DNA of 64,000 nt from Lentisphaera marina (GCF_028745505.1 NZ_JAQZZL010000002.1:1054001-1118000); one strand, 5' to 3'. Counted from the stretch's first letter, positions 1 to 9,565 are shown. Program-made: numbers and translations. The notes: a model not told the origin generated them from the letters alone.

Positions 1-146
1 AGGACTTTATAAATTTGTTTACTTGCACCAGAGTCAATTTCATTCATTTCCGTGTAGCGGTTTTCGTCGCTGTTATGGCTCAAAGCCACATCAAAAAGCG
101 CCGTAGAAGTAGAATCTATTTTTTGGTAATACTCTTCGTTTTTCAT
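1..146 (-). CDS. N-terminus of a probable kinase-like protein (cut by window edge)
   Basis: An ATG at 146 (read leftward) opens a frame that stays open for 48 codons to the window edge. It begins MKNEEYYQKIDSTS. A segment near residues 31-48 (RYTEMNEIDSGASKQIYKV) resembles the glycine-rich beta-hairpin that starts Ser/Thr protein kinase domains, but the usual GxGxxG is only partly present. The start lies 1 nt after the MscS stop codon, so it is probably the third gene of the ATPase-MscS operon. No Shine-Dalgarno is visible, which suggests translational coupling. The kinase assignment is an inference from one short segment. That a real gene is here is better supported, by the open frame and tight spacing. 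Confidence 0.5.
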   Translation of the reverse strand, partial: MKNEEYYQKIDSTSTALFDVALSHNSDENRYTEMNEIDSGASKQIYKV

Positions 147-147
147 T

Positions 148-1269
148 TTAATTATTACGGTGTAAAATTGAAGGAGGGTGTATCTCGTGTGTTTTAAAAG
201 CTTTCATAATCCGCAAGTTCAAATCAGTTTCGAAGGCAGCTTCATATTGTATATCCAATACATAGGCCTTTACACGCACTCGGTAAGCCATGTAACTTTC
301 AATGATAACTTGTTTAACCAAAACAACGACCGGCTTTGGCAAACAGATATAATGACTACTTGAGGTCGCCTCATTAACAATTTCGCAAGCTTTCTCAATG
401 TCTTGATCAAGGCCGATATAAAAATCTATTGTCATTTGCATGGATAATTCACCATAATTACCACAAACAGTAACATCACTTAAGAATTTATTGTTGGGGA
501 TGGTTACAGTATCATCCGATAAGGTTTGCATGCGCACTGAACGTAGACCAATGGCAGTAATATCTCCATATTGACCATCAAAAGTAATGCGATCACCCAC
601 TTGGAAAGGGCGATCAATCATAATCATTAAGCCAGCAATAAATGAGGCGATGAGATCTTTGATGGCAAAGCCAAATGAGACGGCAACCGTACCACCTATA
701 ATACTTAATAGTTGCTCGTTAATCCTAAAGCTCAACAAGAAAATACTAATCGCCAATCCTACGTAAATGAAGAATTGTGCAATAGTCTCGATTTTGTGAA
801 AGAGCATGCGTTTCTGAGGTATTTGAATACTAAATCGTTCAACCAAGCGATGCATTAAGCGCAATAACATAACCACAACGACTATTAGAGTTATGGAGAA
901 AATAACTCCACTAACGCGAACGAAACGGGTGATTTTTGTTATGGTTAATTCATCTCCATCATCAGCACTTGCTTGAATAGTTTTTTTAAGGATTTCAGAT
1001 GATTCATTTAAGGCTTTAGTCGGTTCTTGCACTTGGTCTCTACTAAAAGACTCTTTAGATTCTAAGGCATTTATAGCATCACTTGTTAACCCATCAGGAT
1101 CTTGCTTAATTTCATTATCACTTAACTCTTCAGTTTTATCCCAACTAATATGCGAATCACTTTGCTCAAGCTTGGTCGTTTTTCCTGTGCTTGTGCTTAG
1201 TTCTTGAGCTTGTCCGGGGAGAAGTACTGAGAGTACAAAAAGTAGGCAATGTAAAATATATTTCTTCAT
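148..1269 (-). CDS. MscS-family small-conductance mechanosensitive channel
   Basis: The protein has a signal peptide (MKKYILHCLLFVLSVLLPGQAQ), an acidic periplasmic stretch of about 90 residues, and three or four hydrophobic segments. The Gly/Ala-rich pore helix follows (GGTVAVSFGFAIKDLIASFIAGL), then the MscS beta domain (DRPFQVGDRITFDGQYGDI, TIPNNKF). These are typical of MscS channels, which open under membrane tension. The frame extends 20 codons further upstream, but that overlaps the ATPase gene. The ATG at 1269 sits 5 nt after the upstream stop and starts exactly at the signal peptide, so I prefer it. The gene is in an operon with a membrane ATPase, which is unusual for MscS and may mean the channel is gated or assembled with that partner. 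Confidence 0.9.
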   Translation of the reverse strand: MKKYILHCLLFVLSVLLPGQAQELSTSTGKTTKLEQSDSHISWDKTEELSDNEIKQDPDGLTSDAINALESKESFSRDQVQEPTKALNESSEILKKTIQASADDGDELTITKITRFVRVSGVIFSITLIVVVVMLLRLMHRLVERFSIQIPQKRMLFHKIETIAQFFIYVGLAISIFLLSFRINEQLLSIIGGTVAVSFGFAIKDLIASFIAGLMIMIDRPFQVGDRITFDGQYGDITAIGLRSVRMQTLSDDTVTIPNNKFLSDVTVCGNYGELSMQMTIDFYIGLDQDIEKACEIVNEATSSSHYICLPKPVVVLVKQVIIESYMAYRVRVKAYVLDIQYEAAFETDLNLRIMKAFKTHEIHPPSILHRNN

Positions 1270-1274
1270 AGTAA

Positions 1275-3701
1275 TCATTTCGATAAAAGGTGTTGACGTT
1301 GAAGTATGATAATGATGGGACGAAACCACCTAGTACTTATGGAGTAGAGTTGATTGTTTTCTTTTATGAAACCATGAAAGAGGAGTAAGTTTAAGCAGTC
1401 ATCAACAAGGTGTATCTTTTCTGCAGCACAAATTTTTAGGTCTTCACGATTACTTTTCCCCATTTGGGCAATGGTTCGAAGAATGAAATATGTCAAAGCA
1501 GGCATGGATTCTAATTTAGCTAAGGGGGGAGGATTAAATAAACGGACCTGTAAAGCCTCAGACTGCTCCTCTTTGTATATTGACATATTAAAACAGTACA
1601 TCGCAATAGTTGGATTTCCCTCTGAATATTCATTGAGTATCCTGTAATAACTCAAATCCTTTTTTCTTCTTCCGTCTATCTGTGGACTATCTAAATGTTT
1701 GGGGATAATGAGTTTTTGAAAAGATATGTTATTCCCAATTTGTTTGACTCGAGAAGAAATGAGGGCTTGCAGCTGATCCATTTCCCATTTAGGTAAATTT
1801 GTGATCGACTCAAATAAAATTTTCTTTGCTCGGACTCGTTTTAAAAATTGCCAAGCTTCAATATTAATGGAACAATACCAAGTAATATGGTTTTGCCTCT
1901 TACGAACGAGTTTTATAAACTCATCGATAATATCGACACCACCAATAATTGGTTTCTGTAGGAGATGGATGTCATCTACAATAATAATTGTCCTTTTGTT
2001 AGCGTCGTTTCTATCCTCCATAAGCTGCTTCATGTCATTGATAAATTCTTTAGCCTTATTGCGGGAACATGAATAGAGAACAGTTGGCGTTTGTGTTTCT
2101 ATTAGGTCCATTAAACGTTTTAAGAAGACAGTTTTACCTATGCCTTGTTCTCCAACAACTAAATGTAGTCCCGTATGTGATTCATTAGCCAAATAAACTA
2201 ACTCATCTTTTGCATACTCTTCAACAGTCATTGGCTTTTCAATATTGACATACTCTTCGTCATTCAATGGAATGAGTCCATCCAATTTTTTTTCTTCTGG
2301 TTTAATAGCTTTTAGTGTTAAGAAAGAACTCATCATCGGGCGGAAAAAATCGATGCTAGATATAATGATCAACAACCATTGTAGACTTCCTTTGATGAAG
2401 AAATATACAGCTCCTAAAAGAGCAGATAACTCTTTAATTAATCTACTATCACTACTACTTTTGATTCTTTTGAGAAACAAATTAGAGTCTTTGCTGTCTT
2501 CAATTGCCGATAAAACAGTCTCCTTCCAGTACTTTAGTATGGTGAAAACTAAAGCAATGAAAAGAATAACCAAACACCAATACATCCACGATTGTACTAT
2601 CCAACAACCAACGAGAAAGTGATAGCTGATTCCATTAAAAACATAAACCAATGCAATGTAAGAAATAATAAGCCGTAATGATTTTAAACGTAATTCGGGG
2701 TGATCTTCTTGGTTGAAAATAAAGTTTCGCCTAAACGCAACAGAATCACATATTTGGATTGCAAGTTTCGCAAACACGTAGATGTAACAGACCGTTATGT
2801 AGATTTTAATATCTGGGTAAGTGAATACAGCATAAAATGGTGAAGCAAAAACATAGACTAAAAGTATATGTTTTAGTGGATCACTTAAACGCCGAGAATA
2901 CCACAAATACGAAGAAGGGTGTTTCTGTTCTCTTTTGTCAATCCAATTTACCCAAGAACGAAAGAGATAAAACAATAATAAAGATTTAAGTATGAGAGCT
3001 AATAAAGGTATTGGTGAAGTAATCAAATCACTAATTGATTTCTTAAAACGTTTATTGACAGTGAGGTAATAGAAATTTAACTCGGTACCTAGTTCTTTGA
3101 TTTCCTTACGCAACCTAATAATTGAATCCGCATTGAAATTACTTAAAGACCTAATTTTAATATCACCCGTGTTCTTAAAACAAAAGTCACGGCTATTTTG
3201 AGCTTCATTTAAAGATTTACCTAAGTTGTGAAATATTTCTCGGTACTTCAAATCTTGCTTATTAAAATCAAGATTATTTTCCTGAGCATAAAGTTTTTCT
3301 TTTTTGTAAGATGTATGAATTTCTTTTGAGAGTTTTATGATCTGAATCATGGATTCTTCAATCTTGGGAAGTGCTTTGCGAGTGACTTCTTTAGAAGTGT
3401 TGTTGACGAGGTTTAGTTGCTGAAATTTTGTGATTTGCTCATTTAATTCACTTGTCATGGCTCTTAGCTTTAGCGCTTGAGCATAAAACACTTCTAATTG
3501 AGTTTTTTTCATGCTAGGTGATCTAAGCTTTGCTTTTTCTTCGGTGCTTATAGTGTTCTTGAGCTCTTCGACCTGAGGCTTGCTTTCGACCTGAGGTTTA
3601 CTATCAATCTGTTGGCGATCATCCGTGGTGGCCTTTGGCTCACCCTGAGAAAATACCATTGTGGGTATAAAAAAAAGAATTACATAAACAAGTATTTTCA
3701 C
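1275..3701 (-). CDS. Membrane-anchored P-loop (AAA-like) ATPase with periplasmic coiled coil
   Basis: This 808-residue protein begins with a GTG codon preceded by AGGAG. It has a signal peptide (residues 1-19), a charged, coiled-coil-prone region (about 60-225), and several hydrophobic segments at about 230-250, 280-320, 343-390 and 428-450. The cytoplasmic C-terminus carries a Walker A motif GEQGIGKT (517-524) and a Walker B TIIIVDDIHLL (571-581), followed by a possible lid and winged-helix region. The arrangement recalls STAND/AAA sensors placed behind a transmembrane module. It is followed after 5 nt by mscS, and the two are probably co-expressed. I cannot assign a named family. The ATPase call rests on the two motifs; any role in channel control is inferred from gene order. 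Confidence 0.8.
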   Translation of the reverse strand: MKILVYVILFFIPTMVFSQGEPKATTDDRQQIDSKPQVESKPQVEELKNTISTEEKAKLRSPSMKKTQLEVFYAQALKLRAMTSELNEQITKFQQLNLVNNTSKEVTRKALPKIEESMIQIIKLSKEIHTSYKKEKLYAQENNLDFNKQDLKYREIFHNLGKSLNEAQNSRDFCFKNTGDIKIRSLSNFNADSIIRLRKEIKELGTELNFYYLTVNKRFKKSISDLITSPIPLLALILKSLLLFYLFRSWVNWIDKREQKHPSSYLWYSRRLSDPLKHILLVYVFASPFYAVFTYPDIKIYITVCYIYVFAKLAIQICDSVAFRRNFIFNQEDHPELRLKSLRLIISYIALVYVFNGISYHFLVGCWIVQSWMYWCLVILFIALVFTILKYWKETVLSAIEDSKDSNLFLKRIKSSSDSRLIKELSALLGAVYFFIKGSLQWLLIIISSIDFFRPMMSSFLTLKAIKPEEKKLDGLIPLNDEEYVNIEKPMTVEEYAKDELVYLANESHTGLHLVVGEQGIGKTVFLKRLMDLIETQTPTVLYSCSRNKAKEFINDMKQLMEDRNDANKRTIIIVDDIHLLQKPIIGGVDIIDEFIKLVRKRQNHITWYCSINIEAWQFLKRVRAKKILFESITNLPKWEMDQLQALISSRVKQIGNNISFQKLIIPKHLDSPQIDGRRKKDLSYYRILNEYSEGNPTIAMYCFNMSIYKEEQSEALQVRLFNPPPLAKLESMPALTYFILRTIAQMGKSNREDLKICAAEKIHLVDDCLNLLLFHGFIKENNQLYSISTRWFRPIIIILQRQHLLSK

Positions 3702-3788
3702 ATCGGCTCCTATCGGTGTTCTTATAGAACATTAATTGACAAAGGTGATAAATCTAAACTTTTGAGTCTTTTCTTACGGTGAATTAGA

Positions 3789-5300
3789 TTAATTTCTAGT
3801 AAATAAGTTACATGCAGGGTTAGAATCCTCGGGAAAGAAAGGGTAAGCAATTTCTTTAAGTCTGGCTTCGATAAGCTCTGAATCGGCGTGTTGAATCCCT
3901 AAAAGCACGCGGCCATGTGCTGACGCATGATTTCTATAATGAAATAAACTGATGTTAAAATCAGAACCTAAATCATTGAGGAATTTAAGTAGGGCGCCAG
4001 GTTTTTCAGGGAACTGAACGCGGTAGAAGTGTTCGTTTTTTACTTCGCTTTGACCACCAAGCATATGACGTAAGTGAAGCTTAGCAATTTCATTGTTACT
4101 CAAATCAATATGCTCAATCGAGGATTTGTTTAAGTTATCAATAATTGCGAGTCGACTTTGGTCGCCATTTTTCAGCTCAATTCCCACGAAAATCTGTGCC
4201 TTGTCGTCTTTACTATAACGATAATTGAATTCAGTAATGCTCGACCCACCTAAGAGCTGGCAGAAATGACGGAAACTTCCTTTCTTTTCTTCGATAGAGA
4301 CGGCAAAAAGAGCTTCTTTTTCAGCGCCGAGTTCAGTTCTTTCAGAAATATGCCTCAAACGACCAAAGCTCGTGTTTGCACCACTTATGATGGTGACAAT
4401 TTGTTTGTCTTCAATTTGTTTGTCTTTAATATATTTTATCACTCCAGCTAAAGCGGTTGCTCCAGCTGGTTCAGCAACGACTCGCGTTTCTTCAAATATA
4501 TCTTTAACAGAAGAACAGATCTCATCAGTACTTACTGTGATCGCTTCATCTACATTACTTTTGAGTACTTCAAAAGTTTTATTTCCTATCTTTCCGACTG
4601 CAATCCCATCCGCAAATATGCCTACTTCTTGAAGCTGAGTTGGTTCACCTTTTTCAAAAGCTGCTTTAAAACAAGCTGAATCCTCGCATTCTACAGTAAT
4701 GATCTTTGTTTTGGGACTGAGGTATTTTGCGAAGCTCGCAATTCCTGCAGCAATACCTCCACCTCCGACAGGAATGAAAATATAGTCAGGCTCATTGTTC
4801 AGTTGCTTTAGGATTTCCACTCCAATCGTCCCTTGCCCAGCAATAACATCCCAATCATCATAGGGATGAATAAAACTTAAATTGCGTTCATCGCGAATTT
4901 CAAAAGCTTTGGCACATGCTTGATCAAAGTTATCGCCGTGAAGAATCACTTCAGCACCTTTCTCCGCAACGGAATCAATTTTGATTTGTGGCGTCGTCGT
5001 GGGCATAACAATCGTCGCAGGTATATTTAAATGCTTGGCGGATTGCGCAACACCTTGTGCATGGTTGCCAGCAGATGCCGCTATGACCCCGCGTTCTAAA
5101 GATTTCTTGTCGAGTTTCCGCAACTTGTTATAGGCACCGCGAATTTTAAAAGAAAAGACAGATTGCAAATCTTCTCGCTTAAGGAAAATTTGATTATTGA
5201 GTGACTTAGATAACTTAAGCGCTTTGTTGAGAGGGGTTTCTATGGCGAGATCATAGATTTTAGCCGAGAGAATTTCTTTAATTAACTGAGTGGATTCCAT
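3789..5300 (-). CDS. ilvA: Threonine ammonia-lyase (biosynthetic threonine dehydratase)
   Basis: The PLP enzyme converts threonine to 2-oxobutanoate and ammonia, the first step of isoleucine synthesis. The N-terminal catalytic domain shows SFKIRGAYNK, with the PLP lysine at residue 52, and the glycine loop VGGGGIAAG. The C-terminus (about 325-503) contains two ACT-like regulatory segments, as in the long isoleucine-inhibited biosynthetic form. The length of 503 residues is close to the E. coli enzyme. It stands alone and is read away from korA, with a 160-bp divergent intergenic region that should contain promoters for both. Confidence 0.95.
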   Translation of the reverse strand: MESTQLIKEILSAKIYDLAIETPLNKALKLSKSLNNQIFLKREDLQSVFSFKIRGAYNKLRKLDKKSLERGVIAASAGNHAQGVAQSAKHLNIPATIVMPTTTPQIKIDSVAEKGAEVILHGDNFDQACAKAFEIRDERNLSFIHPYDDWDVIAGQGTIGVEILKQLNNEPDYIFIPVGGGGIAAGIASFAKYLSPKTKIITVECEDSACFKAAFEKGEPTQLQEVGIFADGIAVGKIGNKTFEVLKSNVDEAITVSTDEICSSVKDIFEETRVVAEPAGATALAGVIKYIKDKQIEDKQIVTIISGANTSFGRLRHISERTELGAEKEALFAVSIEEKKGSFRHFCQLLGGSSITEFNYRYSKDDKAQIFVGIELKNGDQSRLAIIDNLNKSSIEHIDLSNNEIAKLHLRHMLGGQSEVKNEHFYRVQFPEKPGALLKFLNDLGSDFNISLFHYRNHASAHGRVLLGIQHADSELIEARLKEIAYPFFPEDSNPACNLFTRN

Positions 5301-5463
5301 AGTGAACTTTTGACTTTATAAATGCTTAGACAATTCTTTCTTTGTCAGAGAGAATAATTTATGAATATTTGTTAATAAAACTTCTTTATAAAGAATAGAA
5401 GTCATGTTACTGTCTGCGCAATCATTTAATTAGAATTTTATATATTTTGCAGGATTTTTTAAT

Positions 5464-7302
5464 ATGTCAGATAATAAGACAAATATTTTAGAAATTGAAA
5501 GTGCAGTTGTACGCTTCGTTGGGGATTCCGGCGATGGTATGCAGTTGACAGGTAATCAATTTACCGATACATCAGCGGTTTCTGGTAACGATGTAGTAAC
5601 ATTTCCAGACTTCCCCGCAGAGATTCGGGCTCCTGCTGGTACAGTAGGGGGCGTATCTGGCTTCCAAGTTAATTTTAGTTCAAATCCCGTAACTTCTCAT
5701 GGTGATGCCCCTGATGCTCTAGTAGCAATGAACCCTGCTGCACTCATTATGAATGTTAAAGACCTCAAGCATGGCGGACTTTTAGTTGTAAACTCAGATT
5801 CCTTTGGTGCCATTGATTTACGTAAAGCGGGTATCGAAAGTAACCCCTTAGAAAATGACACGGTACTTCACGAGACTTATCAAGTTGTAGAAGTTGGCAT
5901 GACGAGCTTAGTGCAAAAAGCACTCGAAGAAATTGACTTAAAAGCTTCAGACAAAAAACGTTGTAAAAACTTTTTTGCTCTTGGTTTAATGTACTGGGTT
6001 TATGATCGCTCTTTAGAGTTCTCGAAAAACTGGATCAAAAAGAAATTTGCTAAGAAGCCAATTTTAATTGAAGCCAACACGATTGCTCTTGAAGCGGGTT
6101 ACGCTTATGGCGAAACTATCGAACTCTTTAATAATCGTTACACAATTAAAAGTAACGACATGCCTTCGGGAACTTACCGTCAAGTAACGGGTAACAGTGC
6201 CCTCGCATATGGTTTAACTACAGCAACGTTCTCAAGTGGCTTGAAGCTCGTTTACGGTTCTTACCCAATTACTCCTGCTTCTGATATTTTACACGAATTA
6301 GCAAAACTTAAGCACTATGATGTGCGTACAGTTCAAGCGGAAGATGAAATCGCTTCGATTGGTGTTGCTCTAGGAGCTTCTTATGCAGGTTCACTTGGTG
6401 TAACTGCAACTTCTGGTCCTGGCTTATGTCTTAAGACTGAGTTTGTTGGCCTAGCCGCGATGGTTGAGCTTCCCTTAGTGATTGTTAATGTTCAGCGTGG
6501 TGGTCCTTCTACCGGTCTCCCAACTAAGACAGAGCAATCTGACTTAATGTTAGCGATGTACGGTCACAATGGTGAGATTTCGGTTCCAGTTATTGCACCA
6601 AAATCTCCTGTAGATTGTTTCTACACTGCTCGTGAAGCTGTTAGGATCGCAGTCGAGTACATGACTCCAGTTATCGTTCTTTCCGATGGTTTTGTTGCTA
6701 ATAGCTCTGACTTGTGGAGAGTTCCAGATATCAAAACTCTCGATAAAGTTGACGTGGAATTCTACGAAGGTGATGCGGAAGGTTACGAAGTTTTTGCTCG
6801 TGATGAAAAAGGCGCTCGTAAATGGGTTGTTCCTGGTACGCCAGATCTGCAACACACACTCACAGGTCTAGAGCACAATACTCTAGGTGATATTTCTTAC
6901 GATGGTGAAAATCACCAGAAGATGACTTTAGAACGTGCAGAGAAAATCAAAAATATCGCTAAGTCTTTACCTTCACTAGAAGTTATGGGACCAGATTCAG
7001 GTGACGTTCTCGTTATTGGCTGGGGCGGTACATATGGTAGTATTTGCGCCGCAATTAAAGAATTGCGCAAAACGCATAAAACGCTTTCCTACACCCACCT
7101 AACACATTTAAACCCTCTTCACAATGATCTCGAAGCCCTCATGTCTCGCTTTAAGAAAGTTGTCGTTGTGGAAATCAACTTAGGTCAGCTTCACAAGATC
7201 CTTCGTTCAGAATTTGCGATTGACGCAGAATTAATTTGTAAAATCGAGGGTAAACCTTTCCTCGTTTCCGAACTTGTTAACAGTATTAGTGAGTACCTTT
7301 AA
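5464..7302 (+). CDS. korA: 2-oxoacid:acceptor oxidoreductase, alpha subunit with fused gamma domain
   Basis: This subunit of a 2-oxoglutarate/2-oxoacid:ferredoxin oxidoreductase joins a gamma-type domain at about 1-200 (RFVGDSGDGMQLTGNQF) to the alpha (pyrimidine-binding) domain starting near GNSALAYGL at about 240. Further motifs are YPITPASDIL, QAEDEIASIG and TSGPGLCLKTE. The enzyme decarboxylates a 2-oxoacid to acyl-CoA and reduces ferredoxin. The length of 612 fits the fused bacterial KorA. AGGA lies upstream of the ATG. korB follows after 2 nt, so the two form one operon. Preference for 2-oxoglutarate is likely from overall similarity but cannot be settled from sequence alone. Confidence 0.93.
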   Translation: MSDNKTNILEIESAVVRFVGDSGDGMQLTGNQFTDTSAVSGNDVVTFPDFPAEIRAPAGTVGGVSGFQVNFSSNPVTSHGDAPDALVAMNPAALIMNVKDLKHGGLLVVNSDSFGAIDLRKAGIESNPLENDTVLHETYQVVEVGMTSLVQKALEEIDLKASDKKRCKNFFALGLMYWVYDRSLEFSKNWIKKKFAKKPILIEANTIALEAGYAYGETIELFNNRYTIKSNDMPSGTYRQVTGNSALAYGLTTATFSSGLKLVYGSYPITPASDILHELAKLKHYDVRTVQAEDEIASIGVALGASYAGSLGVTATSGPGLCLKTEFVGLAAMVELPLVIVNVQRGGPSTGLPTKTEQSDLMLAMYGHNGEISVPVIAPKSPVDCFYTAREAVRIAVEYMTPVIVLSDGFVANSSDLWRVPDIKTLDKVDVEFYEGDAEGYEVFARDEKGARKWVVPGTPDLQHTLTGLEHNTLGDISYDGENHQKMTLERAEKIKNIAKSLPSLEVMGPDSGDVLVIGWGGTYGSICAAIKELRKTHKTLSYTHLTHLNPLHNDLEALMSRFKKVVVVEINLGQLHKILRSEFAIDAELICKIEGKPFLVSELVNSISEYL

Positions 7303-7304
7303 TT

Positions 7305-8357
7305 ATGTCTGAGAAAAAATACACTAAAAAAGATTTCACAGCCGATAAGCTCGTTAAATGGTGCCCAGGCTGTGGTGACTATGCCATTCTAGCTGCTGTA
7401 CAAAAAACAATGGCTGATCTCGGTCGTCCAAAAGAGCAACAAGTTGTCATTTCAGGTATCGGTTGCTCAAGCCGTTTCCCCATTTACATGGACACTCATG
7501 GTTTTCACACTATTCACGGCCGTGCTCCTTCTGTAGCAACGGGTGTAAAAGTTGCTAATCCCGATTTAGATATCTGGTTGGTAACGGGTGATGGCGATGG
7601 CCTATCAATTGGTGGCAACCACCTTTTACATGCTATTCGCCGTAACGTTAACATGGTTGTACTTCTCTTTAATAATAAGGTTTATGGTTTAACTAAAGGT
7701 CAATACTCTCCAACTTCTGAAGTTGACACAGTGACTAAATCTACTCCTTATGGTTCTATTGATGAGCCTATCAATCCTTTATCTTTTGCTCTAAGTGCAG
7801 GTGCGACTTTTGTTGCTCGTACTTACGACACAAACCCTAAGCACATGCAGCACGTCTTCTCTGAAGCTCGTAATCACCGTGGTTTATCTTTCATCGAGAT
7901 CTACCAGAATTGCGTTATTTTTAACGATGGTGCCCACGACAATGTTCTCGAAAGAACAATCCGTAGTGAGCGTTTAGTTGAGCTTATGAATGGCGAAAAA
8001 TTGATCTTTGGTAAAGAGAAAGATAAATGCCTTGTTTTTGAAGGCCTAGAGCTCGCAGTTAAAAATGTAGCTGATGTAAATGAAGCAGATATCGTAACTC
8101 ACGAAACGGCTCAAGCATCTCCAACTTATGCTAAAATCTTAGCAGATCTTCAAGGTGCGGATGTTCCTTCTCCGATTGGTATTTTCCGTCAGGTAGAACG
8201 TCCAGTTTACAATGACGCTGTTATTCAGCAGACTGAAGACGTTAAAGAAAAATATGGTATGGGCGACTTACAAAACCTCCTCAACGGCAATGCCTCTTGG
8301 GAAGTGAAGAGTGATGCTCATCCAATTGAAGAAGAATTTACGACGTTCACTCCGTAA
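7305..8357 (+). CDS. korB: 2-oxoacid:acceptor oxidoreductase, beta subunit
   Basis: The thiamine-diphosphate-binding partner of KorA. It has the WCPGCGDY motif (Cys 20 and 23), which contributes to the [4Fe-4S] cluster, and the TPP/Mg signature GDGDGLSIGGNHL with downstream NNKVYGLTKGQYSPTS. That last segment is characteristic of 2-oxoglutarate and pyruvate ferredoxin oxidoreductase beta subunits. The length of 350 residues is normal. It starts 2 nt after the korA stop and is followed by a terminator, so korAB is a two-gene transcript. Confidence 0.94.
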   Translation: MSEKKYTKKDFTADKLVKWCPGCGDYAILAAVQKTMADLGRPKEQQVVISGIGCSSRFPIYMDTHGFHTIHGRAPSVATGVKVANPDLDIWLVTGDGDGLSIGGNHLLHAIRRNVNMVVLLFNNKVYGLTKGQYSPTSEVDTVTKSTPYGSIDEPINPLSFALSAGATFVARTYDTNPKHMQHVFSEARNHRGLSFIEIYQNCVIFNDGAHDNVLERTIRSERLVELMNGEKLIFGKEKDKCLVFEGLELAVKNVADVNEADIVTHETAQASPTYAKILADLQGADVPSPIGIFRQVERPVYNDAVIQQTEDVKEKYGMGDLQNLLNGNASWEVKSDAHPIEEEFTTFTP

Positions 8358-8379
8358 GTTTTCTTTCATTACTCAAAAA

Positions 8380-8406
8380 AGGTCTCATCATGAGGCCTTT
8401 TTTTGT
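8380..8406 (+). terminator. Rho-independent terminator after korB (copy 1 of a duplicated terminator)
   Basis: A stem AGGTCTCAT/ATGAGGCCT with some G-T pairs is followed by seven T. The same sequence, extended to 34 bp, recurs after the fic gene at 9539-9572 with a single difference. Confidence 0.85.
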
Positions 8407-8494
8407 GCCTAGATAATTCTTGTAGTCAATGAATTTCATTCACAGTTACATAGAGCCTTCTAGCTTTGTATACAGATAATCAAAAAATCTAGAT

Positions 8495-8516
8495 GATAGT
8501 ATCATTTGATACTATC
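8495..8516. promoter_or_regulatory. Perfect 10-bp-arm palindrome upstream of fic (candidate operator)
   Basis: GATAGTATCA and TGATACTATC are separated by TT, 25 bp before the fic ATG. A second inverted repeat, ATGACT-TTAT-AGTCAT, follows between it and the ATG. The placement suits an operator for an autoregulator. The Fic protein ends in a region that could fold as a winged helix, so self-binding is plausible but inferred. Confidence 0.55.
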
Positions 8517-8540
8517 AAGTAATGACTTTATAGTCATCTC

Positions 8541-9515
8541 ATGAAACCTCCTTATGAAATAACACCAACTATATTAAGCATACTTGCTGATGTAATGCAT
8601 CAACTTGGGCGTTTAGAAGGTATGACTCTCAGTGTAAAAACTTCTCCGCAATTACGCCGTCAGAATCGAATAAAAACAATTTACTCTACCTTAGCAATAG
8701 AAGGGAATACACTAAGCCTGGATCAGGTCACCGCTCTAATAGATGATAAGCTGATTTTAGGTCCACAAAAAGATATTTTGGAAGTGAGTAATGCAATCAA
8801 ACTTTATGAGCAACTGAACACATTCAATTGTACAGAAGTAGAAGATTTTCTCAAAGCACATGAAATTCTCATGTCTAAGCTCATTCATGATGCAGGTAAA
8901 TTTCGTCGTGGTGGGGTCGGAATACAAAAAGGTAATGATATTGTCCATATTGCACCACCAGCCGAAAATGTACCCGGCTTATTAAATGACCTCTTTGCTT
9001 ATATTCGATCTGATCTTGATCACAAACTAATTCAAAGCTGTGTCCTTCATTATGAACTAGAGTTTATTCATCCCTTTAGTGACGGCAATGGACGCATGGG
9101 GCGTTTATGGCAAACACTTAAGTTAATGGAATTATCTCCTCTTTTCGAATACCTCCCCGTAGAATCGCTCATTAAAAGTAATCAACCGCAATACTACCAT
9201 GTACTGAAACTTTGTGATCAAGCAGGGGAATCAACTTTTTTTATTGAATTTATGCTGACTCAAATTCTCGACAGTCTTAATCAATATGAGGAGAAATCAG
9301 AACTTAAACCACATGATTATACTTCTCGAATTAAGCTTGCTAAAGATAACTTTCATCATAGAAACTTTGTGCGAGCGGACTATTTGAAATTATTCCCTAG
9401 CCTGTCCACTGCTAGTGCGAGTAGAGACCTGAAGAAAGCCTTACTAGAAAAAATCCTAATAAAACATGGCACTGGAAGAATGAGTTCTTATGAGTTCAAT
9501 GAATCACCTTCCTAA
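8541..9515 (+). CDS. Fic family AMP-transferase, class II (N-terminal inhibitory motif)
   Basis: Fic proteins usually transfer AMP to hydroxyl side chains of target proteins. The active-site motif HPFSDGNGRMGR is intact at residues 177-188, so catalysis is expected. The inhibitory helix motif (S/T)xxxE(G/N) is present near the N-terminus as TLAIEG (50-55), which defines self-inhibited class II Fic proteins. The C-terminus (about 250-324) is alpha-helical and may be a winged helix. It is transcribed alone between two copies of the same terminator and preceded by a strong palindrome. A paralogue lies at 46290-47294. The target is unknown. Confidence 0.92.
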   Translation: MKPPYEITPTILSILADVMHQLGRLEGMTLSVKTSPQLRRQNRIKTIYSTLAIEGNTLSLDQVTALIDDKLILGPQKDILEVSNAIKLYEQLNTFNCTEVEDFLKAHEILMSKLIHDAGKFRRGGVGIQKGNDIVHIAPPAENVPGLLNDLFAYIRSDLDHKLIQSCVLHYELEFIHPFSDGNGRMGRLWQTLKLMELSPLFEYLPVESLIKSNQPQYYHVLKLCDQAGESTFFIEFMLTQILDSLNQYEEKSELKPHDYTSRIKLAKDNFHHRNFVRADYLKLFPSLSTASASRDLKKALLEKILIKHGTGRMSSYEFNESPS

Positions 9516-9538
9516 GGTAGCGTGCAGTTATTGGAATA

Positions 9539-9565
9539 AGGTCTCATTATGAGGCCTTTTTTTGT
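9539..9565 (+). terminator. Rho-independent terminator after fic (copy 2)
   Basis: It is nearly identical to the korB terminator: AGGTCTCAT, one changed base in the loop, ATGAGGCCT, then a T run and the same downstream GTGCCTAGA. Confidence 0.85.

Noticed and set aside
15..197. Plus-strand frame at the left edge
   Set aside because: The opposite strand carries the conserved-looking start that continues the ATPase-MscS operon.
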